From: Azorinus chamasolen
Taxonomy: Eukaryota > Mollusca > Bivalvia > Cardiida > Solecurtidae
NCBI GenBank assembly: GCA_963576725.1
Contig: OY755241.1
Span: forward strand, 58,339,071 to 58,403,070
Length of the DNA: 64,000 bases
Direction of reading: 5' to 3'
This document shows positions 1 to 10,716 of this stretch, in pieces (the stretch's first letter is position 1; each line of letters starts with the position of its first letter). Position numbers and translations under genes: made by a program. A model generated the notes under the pieces. The model was not told the origin of the DNA. It searched no databases and saw only the letters and a program-made list of their open reading frames with translations.

Positions 1-640
1 GAGGTGCTTTCAAATACTATAGTCATATTGTTTAGTCATTAAAACAGCCCCATACCACACAACACATTACTAATGATTTACTATCCCATTCAGTTTTGAT
101 TTTAGTCTTGGCCCAAACTGTTTGCCACTCACTTTATGCTTTTTGTTTTCAGTCAAAATGTTGTTTAGTTCAACTTTTGGTGGATTTAAATACATGTACA
201 ATACTGTAGTCACATAGTTGTTTATTACCATGACCGGTAAAACAATATTAATTATTTATTACTTTGGTCATTATCAAAACTAGAGTATAAAATACATAAA
301 CAATATTTCTGAATAAAACCATATAGATCTATTTTTCACAAAAGATGTGGATAAATTTTGATTATTATTTGATGCGTCATACTTTATATTTGTTCCTAAC
401 CCATTATCGTACTTATCACCTCATGATAATGATTGCTGAGCATTATTGCCAGTTTGCAAAAACCACTATTAAACTTTTAAACATTTATTATAATTATGCT
501 ATCAATTTAATTCCACAATTGATCACATCCACTTTGACGAACAGGTAGTTTGCCGAAACCACCATAATTCACAGGCAATTCTATAGGAAATAAAGAAGAA
601 ATGTTGTTTAGCATATAAGAGTAGTGGCATTAATTATATT
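1..640. other. AT-rich intergenic stretch, nothing recognised
   Basis: The sequence is AT-rich and has no ORF with a recognisable product. No terminal repeats, tRNA boxes or tandem structure were seen. Confidence 0.6.
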
Positions 641-775
641 AATTACTATCCCCGACCACAGCACCAATTATGGCTCTGGTTATTTGCTCTCTGTGATATA
701 AAGCTACTTACTGAAGGCTATTGTTACGGCTCTATCACCTGGCGCTTTGGATCGAGTAGTAGGTTGAGATAGCTA
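640..775 (+). repeat. Dispersed repeat with conserved peptide frame, copy 1
   Basis: This stretch is clearly similar, in reverse complement, to 49853-49985. Both copies encode a peptide with NY-PR-QH, then LCDI-LLTEG, then CYGSITW-FG. Here the frame closes soon after a Ser/Arg run, so this copy looks decayed. The family is not recognised; it could be a transposon end or an old exon-like fragment. The matching amino-acid pattern is seen directly, and a coding origin is inference. Confidence 0.45.
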
Positions 776-842
776 ACTTTATATTGTTTTAAAAATACAT
801 GTGACTATGATGCTATGAGGGAGGACTTGCAAACCATAATTG

Positions 843-1543
843 GGGCATGGACAAAATAGAAAATGTAGATGACATATGGCATTTATTCTCGGGGGGAAAA
901 AAGTGATCTCATAAAGGACAAAGTAACTCTATTTAAAACTAAGCATTCATTTAGAAAAAAGTGGACGACTCCCATAACTGCATCTATGAAAAATACAAAG
1001 AGACGTGCGTGGATTTAGTATCTAAATTACAAACTTTATACTACTGCAAGAAATGAAGCTACGACAAGTATACGTTATGCAAAGCGAGACTACGAAAGAG
1101 AGATTACGGAAAAGTGTAAAAACGAACCGAAAATGTTTTTGAGCTATGTTAGGAGCAATACAAAAATAAAGGACCAAATAGGGGATCTTAAAAATGGGGA
1201 AAGTCAATCTATAGGAGATCCGAAAGCAAAGGCTGATATTCTTAATAATTTCTTCAGTAGTGTTTTTACAGAAGAATGTATGGAAAATATCCAGACATTA
1301 AGCTCGAGAAACCCAACCGAAGATCTCATTACCGTTGAAATTACACCAGAAATCATCAGCAAGAAAATAAAAAGCGTGAAATCTTCTAAAGCCCCGGGCC
1401 CTGATGGTATTCATAATAAATTAATAATTGAAATCTGCGACTATGTTAGTGAACCATTGTCAATACTTTTCAACAAATCTATGCAAAATGGGGTTGTCCC
1501 AAAAGAATGGAAAATAGCTCATGTAACCCCAATATTCAACAAG
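843..1543 (+). pseudogene. CR1-like LINE ORF2, linker and start of RT (5' part)
   Basis: Degenerate ORF2 of a non-LTR retrotransposon. Around 930-1010 the frame reads as an endonuclease-RT linker with an FRKKW box. From 1133 an open stretch of about 135 residues leads into the RT domain. The fingers motif APGPDGI lies near 1390-1411, followed by EPLSILFN and VPKEWKIAHVTPIF. The sequence stops matching at 1538-1543, where a minisatellite element is inserted, and the same protein resumes near 3618 with the NYRPVSL motif. There is a stop near 1018. Assignment to the CR1-like group rests on the spacing and the C-terminal half. The copy is dead. Confidence 0.8.
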
Positions 1544-1945
1544 AGGGTCATGATGGCCCTGAATCGCTCACCTGTTCGTAACAGATTTATGATTTCAACG
1601 ACAGATTGCATGTAATCTTGCACGGGACACTTTTGTTAAGGAGTCATAATTTGAACAATCTTGGAAAAGAACTACTAAAGGATGCTACATACCAATTGTT
1701 TAGGCTTTACAGCTTCAGCAGATTTTAAACTTTGGTCATGACTTGAACATTTTTTTTTTGTAGAGGACCATGATCATGGTACATACCAGATATCAAAATT
1801 GTAGGCTTTGTGGTTTCAGGAAAGAATGTTTAAATGTTAAGGTGTGCATGATGAACGTCAAGGGACGAGAGACAGAGGTTCTTTTGGGAGTTTGTGTCAG
1901 GTGAGGTAAAATGAGAATAAAGAAGTCAAGGTAGTGCATGTTTTT
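1538..1945 (+). mobile_element. Truncated pearl/HINE-like element, start fragment
   Basis: It begins with AACAAGAGG, then the palindromic GGTCATGATGGCCC and CGCTCACC. This is the inverse of the end at 3364-3400. The following 350 bp (TTGAACA, TTTGGTCATGACTTGAACA) do not belong to the minisatellite core, and the fragment abuts the hairpin end of the next element. The LINE is interrupted exactly at the AACAAGAG start. Confidence 0.55.
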
Positions 1946-3400
1946 AGCTCACCAGAGCACAAAGTGCTCAGGGTGAGCTTTTTTGATCACCCGTTGTCCG
2001 TCGTCGTGCGTCGTCAACAATTTGAACCTTTAAAAATCTTCTCCTCTGAATCTACAGGGATCTCAACTTTCATCTTTGGCACATAGCATCATGTTCAGGT
2101 CCTCTACAAAAGTTATATAAATTATGGCCCTGGGGTCAAAATTGGCCCTGCCCCAGGGGTGGGCAGTTTTCAATAGAATCATATAGTGCAAACTTTGAAA
2201 ATCTTCTCTGAAACTGGAAGGCTCTCAGCTTTCATATTTGGCACATAGCATCATGTTCAGGTCCTCTACAAAAGTTGTATAAATTATGGCCCCAGGGTCA
2301 AAATTGGCCCCGCCCCAGGGGTGGGCAGTTTTCAATAGAAACAAATAGTGAAATCTTTGAAAATCGTCTTCTCTGAAACTGGAAGGCTCTCAGCTTTCAT
2401 ATTTGGCACAGAGCATCATGTTCAGGTCCTCTACAAAAGTTATATAAATTATGGCCCCGTGGTCAAAATTGGCCCCGCCCCAGGGGTGGGCAGGTTTCAA
2501 AAGAAACAAATAGTGAAATCTTTGAAAATCTTCTCCTCTGAAACTGGAAGGTTCTCAGCTTTCATATTTGGCACATAGCATCATGTTCAGGTCCTCTACA
2601 AAAGTTATATTATTTATGGCTCCGGGGTCAAAATTGGCCCCGCCCCAGGGGTGGGCAGTTTTTAATAGAAACAAATAGTGAAATCTTTGAAAATCTTCTT
2701 CTCTGAAACTGGAAGGTTCTCAGCTTTCATATTTGGCACATAGCGTCATGTTCAGGTCCTATACAAAAGTTGTATAAATTATGGCCCCGGGGTCAAAATT
2801 GGCCCCGCCCCAGGGGTGGGCAGTTTTCAATAGAAACAAATAGTGAAATCTTTGAAAATCTTCTTCTCTGAAACTGGAAGGCTCTCAGCTTTCATATTTG
2901 GCACATAGCATCATGTTCAGGTCCTCTACAAAAGTTATATAAATAATGGGGGCCTGGGGTCAAAATTGGCTCCGCCCCAGGGGTGGGCAGTTTTCAATAG
3001 AAACAAATAGTGAAATCTTTGAGAATCTTCTCTGAAACTGGAAGGCTCTCAGCTTTCATATTTGGCACAGTGCATCATGTACAAAAGTTGTATAAATTAT
3101 GACCCTTGGTCAAAATTGGCCCTGCCACAGGGGTAGTAGACAGTTTTCAATAGAAACATATTGAGAAAACTTTGAAAATCTTCTTCTCTGAAACTGGAAG
3201 GTTAATCTCAGCTTTCATATTTGGCTCATAGCATCATGTTCAGGTCCCCATCAAGTTTTTCTAAATTATTCCCCTGGGGTCAAAATTGGCCCGCCCCAGG
3301 GCCGGCTAGTTCTCTATAGAAACATATAGTGAAAACTTTGAAAGTCTTCTCCTCTGATTGTCTGGTGAGCGCTTCAGGGCCATTCTGGCCCTCTTGTTTT
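1946..3400 (-). mobile_element. pearl/HINE-like element with ~165-bp minisatellite core
   Basis: On the minus strand the element starts at 3400 with AAACAAGAGGGCC and ends at 1946-1983 in a near-perfect hairpin (AGCTCACC...GGTGAGCT around GAGCAC/GTGCTC). Between them are about eight tandem units of roughly 165 bp. Each holds GAAACTGGAAGG, CATATTTGGCACATAGCA, a GGTCCTCTACAAAAG box and a palindromic GGCCCCGCCCCAGGGG stretch. A terminal hairpin plus minisatellite core, without long coding capacity, is the plan of the bivalve pearl elements, later linked to Helentrons. That family link comes from general knowledge and was not tested here. It sits inside a CR1-like LINE. Confidence 0.7.
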
Positions 3401-3617
3401 TATTTGTAGTTAAAAACCCATAAACATGCAAAAAAATAAAGTACAAGAAAATCGGTAGAATGATGGATACTTTCCATAAAAGTGCTAGTTTTGAAAGGGC
3501 TTTCGAGTGTTACTGAAAATAGCTTCATAATCAGAAACGTATTTAAATGCAACAGTTTAAGTCTTAAGTCTCCTATAAATCTTTATTTCTGCACACAAAA
3601 CTTCAATGAAGTCTATA
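3401..3617. other. Unassigned spacer inside the interrupted LINE
   Basis: About 215 bp between the pearl-like end and resumption of the LINE frame. It matches neither the LINE protein nor the core repeat. It may be the remainder of the insertion. Confidence 0.4.
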
Positions 3618-4980
3618 GTTTACTTGATAAACAGGAACCGGGTAATTACCGCCCAGTATCGCTAACAAGCATCTGCAGTCGCTTATTAGAATCTATTGTC
3701 AAAGAACAACTAATGAACCACATGGAAGACAACAACCTATTCACAGAGCACAAATTTGGGTTCAGAAGCGGCACTCGTGTGTAACACAATTACTTCAGAC
3801 ATTTGAAGAATGGTCACAAGCAATTGATGAACCCCACGCAGTTGATGTCATTTACCTTGATTTCAGAAAGACATTCGATACAGTCCCACATTTAATACTA
3901 GAAAAGTGGTATACCCCAAGGTAGTGTGCTAGGACCTACCCTGTTTTTTTCATCAATGATCTACCAGATAAAATTAAGAGTCTTGTAAAAACATTTGCGG
4001 ATGATACGAAAATTTACTGTCATTAATGAAGGAGAAGACATAGAGACTCGCTCCAAAAAGATCTGGACAATCTATCGGAATGGTCGAACACATGGAAACT
4101 TGGTTTTAATGCAAAAAAGTGTAAGAGCATGCATCTTGGTCACAAAAATGCAAAACATCAGTATACAATGCTAGATAGCAAATCAGGAATAAGAACAATA
4201 ATACAACAAGTTGACGAAGAGAAAGATCTAGGCGTGACATTCCAGTCAGACTTAAAATTTAGTAAACACATTACAAAGTGTGTAAATAAAGCAAATAGAA
4301 TGGTTGGAATCATTAGAAGAACCTTTACTTCGTTAGAAATGTTTCTGACCCTATATAAAACAATGATAAGACCATATACGGAATATGCCACTACTGTCTG
4401 GTCACTCTATCTGAAAAAAGATATATTCATCTTGGAAAACACTCAACGGCGGGCAACAATTAGTCAAAGAAATCAAAGACTTGCCGTATTAGGAGAAGCT
4501 TAGATTTCTAGGATTACCAACCCTGAACTACCGTCGAGAACGTAATGATGTTATCACAAAATTCTGAACAACATGGACAAGTTAGACAAAAATGCTTTTT
4601 TCAAACAAATGGATCAGACCAATACCAGGGACCACAACCAAAAACTAGTCAAATCAAACAGCAGGTTAAATGTCAGGCATAAGTCTTTTTTACAAAGAGT
4701 TATAAACACATGTAATAGTTTATCCGAAGAATGCGTACAGAGCAGTAATTTGAACAAATTCAAGACAAATCTAAATGAATGTTGGAAAAAAGCATCCGAA
4801 AAAGTTCTTTGAGACGTCAGTATATCAAAGCACACATAGCAGCAACTATAGAAATGTAGCGGGGCCATAACTTTCCAAGGGAAAACCAACAGCCTGCGGA
4901 CCAGTAAGTTACCAGCAAGTAGGTGACTGGGAAAAGCACACAAGATATGTATACACCGACATTTTAATTAAATAAACGTG
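3618..4980 (+). pseudogene. CR1-like LINE ORF2, RT palm to C-terminus (3' part)
   Basis: Continuation of the LINE at 843-1543. Seen in order: GNYRPVSLTSI (3636-3670), KFGFRSG (near 3750), motif A as YLDFRKTFDTV (near 3855-3885), motif B as GIPQGSVLGP (near 3913-3942), motif C as FADDTKIY (near 3993-4016), and thumb/C-terminal blocks including KCKSMHLGH (4110-4140), DLGV and the long open stretch 4129-4503. The end, 4573-4812, has the RVINTCNSL block typical of CR1-like ORF2 C-termini and closes at 4810. About 70 codons between motifs A and B are missing and several frameshifts are present, so it is inactive. A 3' UTR-like tail runs to about 4980. Confidence 0.8.
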
Positions 4981-5590
4981 ATACTTATCTATTAAGTGTT
5001 ACCATGGTCACTGGCTGCCCGGTGCTATATTCTGCTTCAGATCTTCAACCAGACTTTGTACAGCCGGATGGGTGCCAACTGCATTTTCGTCCGAGAAGAA
5101 ACCTCTAAAACAGGAATTGCAATGACCATTTAGGCAATAGAATGATCATGTTAGATCAGCTGCACCAGATAAGTACTGTATCCAATAACCACTTGAATCG
5201 CCAGACCCACTGCGAATTCATGTGGCCGACACTTCACAGCGAGAGGAAAGTTGGAATTAGGTCTGATCTTCAGCTTGCCTGTACAACATGCCTATTTATG
5301 TCGACACCTTGCCGCACATAGGCCTCGAGCTGGAAAAAGAAAAGGGGCAGCTGTCATCATACTGCTGGCATCTACCTGCATTGGTGTGGAAAAGGCAAAT
5401 ATTTTACTCTCTTCAATAAACATACCACCACCGTCAAGAAGTCACCTGCAGACACTGTTCAAGGAGGCGACAAAATTGACAGTTTCCTTAAACAAAGATG
5501 TAGCAGACAGCTAATTTGTCATTCTGACCTTTCGTGACATTGTATTTTTAGATTGACAGCTTTGTTTTATTTATAGCTTGTTGAACTGGT
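4981..5590. other. Unassigned stretch
   Basis: An 87-residue open frame at 5251-5514 has no recognisable motif and no flanking splice or repeat context that supports it. Nothing else was identified. Confidence 0.4.
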
Positions 5591-5599
5591 GTGTCTGGT

Positions 5600-5960
5600 A
5601 TATATTTAGCATTACAGTGCTCCCTCTCTACAACGACACCCTTTGGGAAACGAAGATTGTATGTGTTGTTCAGAGGGAGTTGTTATAGGGAGGGAAAATC
5701 AAACGCAATTAGCTTGTTTGCAGATCCCCAGAGAAGGCGTATTTCGAGAACTAATACCATTATGCCTCTATCAAACCTTATGTTGTGACCACTCTTTAGA
5801 ATCGTCACTTTGTGACAACCCTGTGGTCACAACATAGGGTTTGATGGAGGCATAAAGAAAATACGATGGAAAAAGTTGTTTCTGGAGTCTTGTTGTTTCG
5901 GAAACGGTGACATGCGTTGTTGTAAGAAGGGAATCGTTATTGAGAGGACTGTTGGAGAGA
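5600..5960. mobile_element. Hairpin MITE-like element
   Basis: Positions 5758-5792 and 5821-5855 are near-perfect inverse copies (ATGCCTCTATCAAACC versus GGTTTGATGGAGGCAT), separated by about 28 bp that includes GTCACTTTGTGAC. Outside them, ACAACGACACCC/GGGAAACGAAG at about 5628-5658 and GTTTCGGAAACGG further right give a looser outer inverted repeat. No transposase is present. The family was not identified. Confidence 0.45.
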
Positions 5961-6730
5961 TTTGGTCATGTGATGTTGATAGTCTGGTCGTTGATTGGAT
6001 GTTTGTGGTGATCATTCGGATTGTTCCGTATTTTCGCGGCAGTTTTGGTTGTCACTGTGGTCACTGTATTTTGGTTTCAACGAAGAAACATATATTGGCT
6101 TTATTCAACATCGACTGCTGTGATAGACCCTGAATGGTGTGGTCGTTGGTTTGGCGTGAGCTATGTAAGTATGCAATGTGTTTCAAATGACTTTATTTGC
6201 GAATGTTGTAATGCCATTGGTGTTTTAATGTCGTTTCATTTCGGTCTCGTGTGGGTTCGACCTTTCAGTACGCTTTCGGCATGACATTATACTTTAGACA
6301 GAAAACGGACGGAAATTGACCTATTACAGTAATGCTTTGCATGGTTTTATTTGGTGCATGGTTCTTTCATTACAGCTAACTAACCATTGATTATCTCACT
6401 GCACGCCATAGAAAAGGGCTAGAGAGAGAGGGGGAGTTTGGGTTTGGCAGAGGATACTGGGCAGGTTGGTAAGAAATAGTATTCAATGTATTGTTGGATG
6501 TAATTGTTAACTGAGAATGTGAAGTCGCATGCGCGAGACATTCCTATAGTATGTACTTTATATCTGTAGTAATTTATTACCAATAATTCTGTCAATAGCA
6601 CTTCTTGTAATTGTTTGACACCTTATAATAATGTAAGGTTGGTTAATTGTCATATAACTATTCACTTTTATGATAATGTGCTATGGTTTATGTTATTGAC
6701 ATGATTTAGTGGTAGCTGTGGGTATGTTAT
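5961..6730. other. Unassigned stretch
   Basis: Only short overlapping frames lacking family motifs. No terminal repeats were seen apart from the hairpin element to the left. Confidence 0.4.
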
Positions 6731-6750
6731 ATTTCAGGTCAGAGTTATAG

Positions 6751-6828
6751 AGAGTCGGAGATATAGATATATAAAGAGAATAAAAGATGAGAGTCGGAGA
6801 TATAGATATATAAAGAGAATAAAAGATG
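6751..6828 (+). repeat. 39-bp direct duplication
   Basis: Two adjacent, essentially identical 39-bp units beginning AGAGTCGGAGATATAGATAT. This is probably a slippage duplication. Confidence 0.8.
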
Positions 6829-7164
6829 GAACTATAGATTTGACACCCTTGTTCATTGTCATGGTACAGCCGAGTGCTCTACTTGCATAGATACATATAG
6901 AGAGAAAAACCAGGCTGTAACAAAGAAGACATGGCAAAGAAAAGACAATGACTCATTCACTGGAACCTGGATCAATGTGCCACTGACCCAAGACAGCTCG
7001 ATCTGTCATTTGACTGCAGATACAGCTCAAACCGAAGTTTCTTCTTACAAGCCCGGTCTATTAGGATCACAAGCATACGTCGTCGTTGTTGAGAACGGCA
7101 GTTAATACATATATTTTCTTGCTCTGGCTATTGAGAACAAGCTTTGCTTGACTGGAGCAAATTT

Positions 7165-8140
7165 ACTGAGGGCAGCCTATGATGAGGTGGTATGCCCTCT
7201 GGTGGCCATGCTGGTTGCACAGCCAACATCCCTTACATGCAGTCCCATTCTAAGCGACACATGACTCATGATGTCGCACGGCAACTATGGGAGGACGACA
7301 TAGTAGTTCGAACCCTTACAACAGATGGTGATACCAGATCCTTTTTGGGCATGCAGGATTTGATGATTTTTGGCCTAGCTTGGAATGTCATCTCGGAAGC
7401 ACGCAGATCAGACATGTCTGAAAAGCAAACTGGAGTAGGGACATGTTTCCGAACAAGATAACAAAACAGTCTCGACAGCAAGCTGTTGAAGCCTTTGCCA
7501 GAGACATCAAGTCACGATGCTCTAAAATAGTAAGCATACTGCGTATCCTCGACAACCTAAGGCGAACCTTACCTTTACTTCCACAGGTCTGTTCAGCCAA
7601 TATTGAATGCTATGCCGGCAACTGTAGCTTGTCCACATCGACACTCATCTGTGACTGACTTCGAGGCATAGACGATTGGTGGTACCACTCGGAATTTCTC
7701 CAGACACACCATACAAAGCCTGAAAATGAGCATTCAAAAGATCAGACTAGGTGAGCAAGCATTTATCAGTGTAGCATCAATACAGATACACAGAAAGGTG
7801 AATCATTTAACCGCGGTGTGTTTTCTACTTTGCCAAAGGATGTGGACTTCTCTCGGAATTTTATCGGAAAAGTGACTTCTAAGACACTACAGCTCAATAA
7901 CTATCCACTTCAATTGAATCTAAAGTTGGGTCAATAACTAGCAAAATGCTTTCTCCGAGACCACAGCGCTACTTATGTCAACGGTCACGGGTTACTGCAG
8001 CACGGAAAGACTGGAGAACCAATGCATTCAAGGTTGGACGTCGCAGGCATCGAACTGAGCTGGACCACAATTTTCACACTGCTCGGACGGGTGCCACTGC
8101 TGACGTTCAAGATGAATACATCTAGGGACATCTGGACAAA
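7165..8140 (+). pseudogene. Mutator-like transposase relic
   Basis: Decayed coding sequence for a DDE transposase resembling the animal Mutator-like transposase domain. Successive frames show TTDGD (near 7318-7332, candidate first catalytic Asp), RHMSEKQ-like sequence (7395-7425), NKITKQSRQQAVEAFARDIKSRC (7448-7515), CYAGNCS (7608-7628), GIDDWWYHSEFL (7668-7700), and ESFNRGVFSTLPKDVDFSRNFIG (7803-7872). A stop near 7655 and several frame changes break it. The order of blocks, acidic TDGD then a basic helix then Cys-rich then FNRG-PKD-FSRNF, matches the family as I know it. No terminal repeats were found, so the element limits are unknown. Confidence 0.6.
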
Positions 8141-8218
8141 TTAAACTACTGCCACACTGCGAGATGATGATAGGGATGGGCTGTGTGTGAAAGAAGTGGA
8201 AAGACACTACGGAAAAAC

Positions 8219-8269
8219 CGTCGGATTCATGGCAGAATCCCTGATGATGGCCTGTTGCCGGCCGAAACG
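8219..8269 (+). ncRNA. Hammerhead-ribozyme-like motif
   Basis: The hammerhead order is present. GTC (8220-8222) is the cleavage triplet. Stem I pairs GGATTC (8223-8228) with GAATCC (8235-8240) across a 6-nt loop. The conserved CTGATGA is 8241-8247. Stem II pairs GGCC (8249-8252) with GGCC (8260-8263), and GAAA is 8264-8267. Stem III is only C8219-G8269, G8220-C8268 and T8221-A8267. The single oddity is an extra T (8248) between the core and stem II, which may impair cleavage. Hammerheads with minimal stem III are known in Penelope-like elements and retrozymes of animals. No second copy lies nearby, so the parent element is not defined. Confidence 0.45.
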
Positions 8270-8284
8270 AAGTTTTGGAGAGTA

Positions 8285-8700
8285 TCTAAATGCAGTTTAA
8301 AAGCTCTGCTATCCATTATAAACAATTTATAAGCTTCCCCAACCACCAACACATTGTACGCACAGCAATTGCATCTTAACCCTTGATCAAATGATATTAA
8401 CCAAACATGTAAGCTATCATTACCAGTGCTACTCTGACAGCTCTACCAGGCAGTCGGGGGCACGGTTTCCTTCATCCAGCATTTATATGTCCGTTTCACT
8501 TTAACATTCGGAAACATGTACGCCTCTGGCAATTAATGCCGCCTTGTTAAAAACAAGATGATCTGTGTTCACACACAGCTTTTTATTGCACACATTAGAT
8601 GCATAATACTGTGGGGATATGTCGAGACTTCTATTTTTTGTCATGAGAGCTGCACAGTGTGCAGTGCAGTTTTTGTGCAAAGCTGACATGTCCCAGCTAG
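8285..8700. other. Unassigned stretch
   Basis: No supported coding sequence or repeat was found between the ribozyme-like motif and the tandem array. Confidence 0.4.
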
Positions 8701-8727
8701 GATCTTTGTACCTAAACTGGCCGTAAC

Positions 8728-9490
8728 CCTGTCCAATTTGGCACTAGCCATTTGCATGCAGCCTACTGTTTGCTATTATGTTCTCCTTACAGAGCTTCAA
8801 AAACTCGTCCATGTCCAGTTTTGAAAAGGAAGAAATTAAAACAGTCAATAAAAATGCTGAAAACAGGTACGTAAACAAATATCAAGTTAAATTTCAGAAA
8901 ATGGAAATTGAGTTAGTTAAATCTTTGAAGCAGACCACACAGGAAGCGCTTAATTTTGAGGCCTTAACCTCAACCAACCCTGTCCAATTTGGCACTGGCC
9001 ATTTGCATGCAGCCTACCATTTGCTATTTTGTCCTTGCAGCGCTTTCAAAACTCTTCCATGTCCAGTTTTGAAAAGGGAATAAATTAAGTCAATAAAAAT
9101 GCTGAAAACAGGTGCGTACACAAATATCAAGTTAAAATTCAGTAACTGGAAATTGAGTTAGTTGAAGCAGACGACACAGGGAGCGCTTAATTTTGAGCCC
9201 TTAACCTCAATGGACCCAGTCCAATTTGGCACTGGCCATTTGCATGCAGCCTACTATTTGCTAGTAGTTAACGGTCAAGGTCACACCTAGGTTCGACAAA
9301 TATCAAGTTAAATTTCCATTTGCATGCAGCCTACTATTTGCTATTATTTTGTCCTTATTTGAAAAGAAAATAAATCAAGTCAATAAAAATGCTGAAAACA
9401 GGTGCGTACACAAATAAGTTTAATTTCAGTAACTGGAAATTGAGTTAATTGAATCTTTGAAGCAGACGACACAGGGAGCGCTTAATTTTG
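8728..9490 (+). repeat. ~240-bp tandem repeat array
   Basis: About three units plus a truncated one. The anchor GTCCAATTTGGCACT occurs at 8731, 8982 and 9219, giving periods of 251 and 237 bp. A shortened unit begins near 9316 with CCATTTGCATGCAGCC. Each unit also holds TCAATAAAAATGCTGAAAAC and GGAAATTGAGTTAGTT. A 101-residue open frame spans the first unit junction, but it is not conserved in later units. Confidence 0.8.
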
Positions 9491-9621
9491 ACTATACGAT
9501 GGAAAGGATGAATGTTCCATTAACCAATAACTGATTTTATACGATTCCCAATAAATACCAAAAAATCAAGTTAGTTTTTAATGCCTCATGCTGTCGGCGT
9601 CTATAGCTAAAATAACATACA

Positions 9622-9847
9622 TGAAACAAGAGATATCACAGTCACGTGACAAATGCCCCCAACAATTGTACCATGTGACTGACCCATGGACCAGGGAGTT
9701 GACACATCGTCTTTGTGTGGTGAACATTTGGGCCAGGATCCTTTGAAATCCATTCACAGATAAACAAGTAATTGTACCCTGTGACCTTGACCGTAGACAT
9801 ATGGACCAGGAGCTGAGCGCGACACATCGTCTTCAATGAAACTTGTC
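9622..9847. mobile_element. Minisatellite-core element (family B), left part
   Basis: It begins near 9626 with AACAAGAGATATCACAG and continues with the same 140-bp unit seen at 10717-11250 (CCATTGATAGATGAAGAAG, TGTACCCTGTGACC, CGACACATCGTC). The RT fragment at 9848-10716 is inserted between the two parts. Confidence 0.6.
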
Positions 9848-10716
9848 GATATTTGGATGATATTTTTAACTTAGATAACCCTTTCTTTGATGCTCTGATT
9901 CCTACAATTTATCCTAAAGAACTCAAATTGAATAAAGCTAACCCGTCCGACAATTATGCAGCGTTTCTTGACCTAGACCTTAAAATTAATAATGGAATGA
10001 TTTTCCTCATCTTGACGGGCGACAATTATGCAGCGTTTCTTGACCTAGACCTTAAAATTAATAATGGAATGATTTTCCTCATCTTGACGGGGATGTTCCC
10101 CGTGCACCATCTTACGGGGTTTATATATCTCAACTTATTCGTTTTGCTAGAGCTTGTTCATCTATTGACGATTTTAACAGTCGAAATCTCATTTTAACTG
10201 AAAAACTGCTTAAACAAGGATATAGATACCATAAACTAAGAAAAACTTTCTCTAAATTTTACTATCGAAATCTCTCGCTTATTGGCAAGTACAAATGTAA
10301 TCTCAAGGTACTTTTGCGACACGGTATTTCACATCCTGAATTTTATGGTGATGTGATTTACAACTTCGTAAAATTATTGGACATACCCATTTTCTCACTT
10401 TGTTCATCAAATATATAAAACAATTCATTAAAAAGGGATATGATCCTGTATTACTACAACATACTGCATGTTTGGTTGTGAACCCTTTTACAGTTGGCAA
10501 TCACGCTGGCCTCTTTGCATGTACGCCGACAAGAAAGGTTTAGTACTTTATGAAGGCGACCTCTTAAATCCAGAAATGGAAGGAGAACGTCGGATATCTG
10601 TACTATTTCATTTTTGTCGTACCCTTTATTACTTTTCTACAGTTACTCTGTTTGCAGCTCAATCATTGAGTACACTAGCGATAGGTGGATACAGTATGTT
10701 CAATTAAATGTTTTTG
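9848..10716 (+). pseudogene. YLDD-type reverse transcriptase, C-terminal fragment
   Basis: The start encodes RYLDDIFNLDNPFF (motif C, catalytic DD), then a YPKELKLNKA and FLDLDLKI block. Downstream, out of frame, come GVYISQLIRFARA, LLKQGYRYHKLRKTFSKFYYRN, RHGISHPEFYGDVIY and a C-terminal CLVVNPFT (near 10469-10492). The block beginning DNYAAFLDLDL (9949-10018) is duplicated in tandem at 10020-10090. The order suggests a Penelope-like or related RT, but I cannot place the clade. It is 5'-truncated and frameshifted, and it lies inside a minisatellite-core element. Confidence 0.65.
10424..10716 (+). repeat. 290-bp inverted repeat, arm 1
   Basis: This is the 3' end of the RT fragment. It is nearly identical in inverse orientation to 15559-15849, with only a few differences seen (for example TTGGCAATC against TTGTCAATC). 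Both arms end in the same CAATTAAATG stretch. Confidence 0.9.

Noticed and set aside
2348..2578. 76-residue open frame in the minisatellite
   Set aside because: Spans tandem units, and neighbouring units have stops and frame changes.
8778..9083. 101-residue coiled-coil-like protein
   Set aside because: Lies across two units of the 240-bp tandem array, and the frame is not kept in the next unit.
10468..10707. 79-residue frame present in both arms of the 290-bp inverted repeat
   Set aside because: Conserved only because the arms are near-identical DNA. The homologous RT frame (CLVVNPFT) is a different phase.
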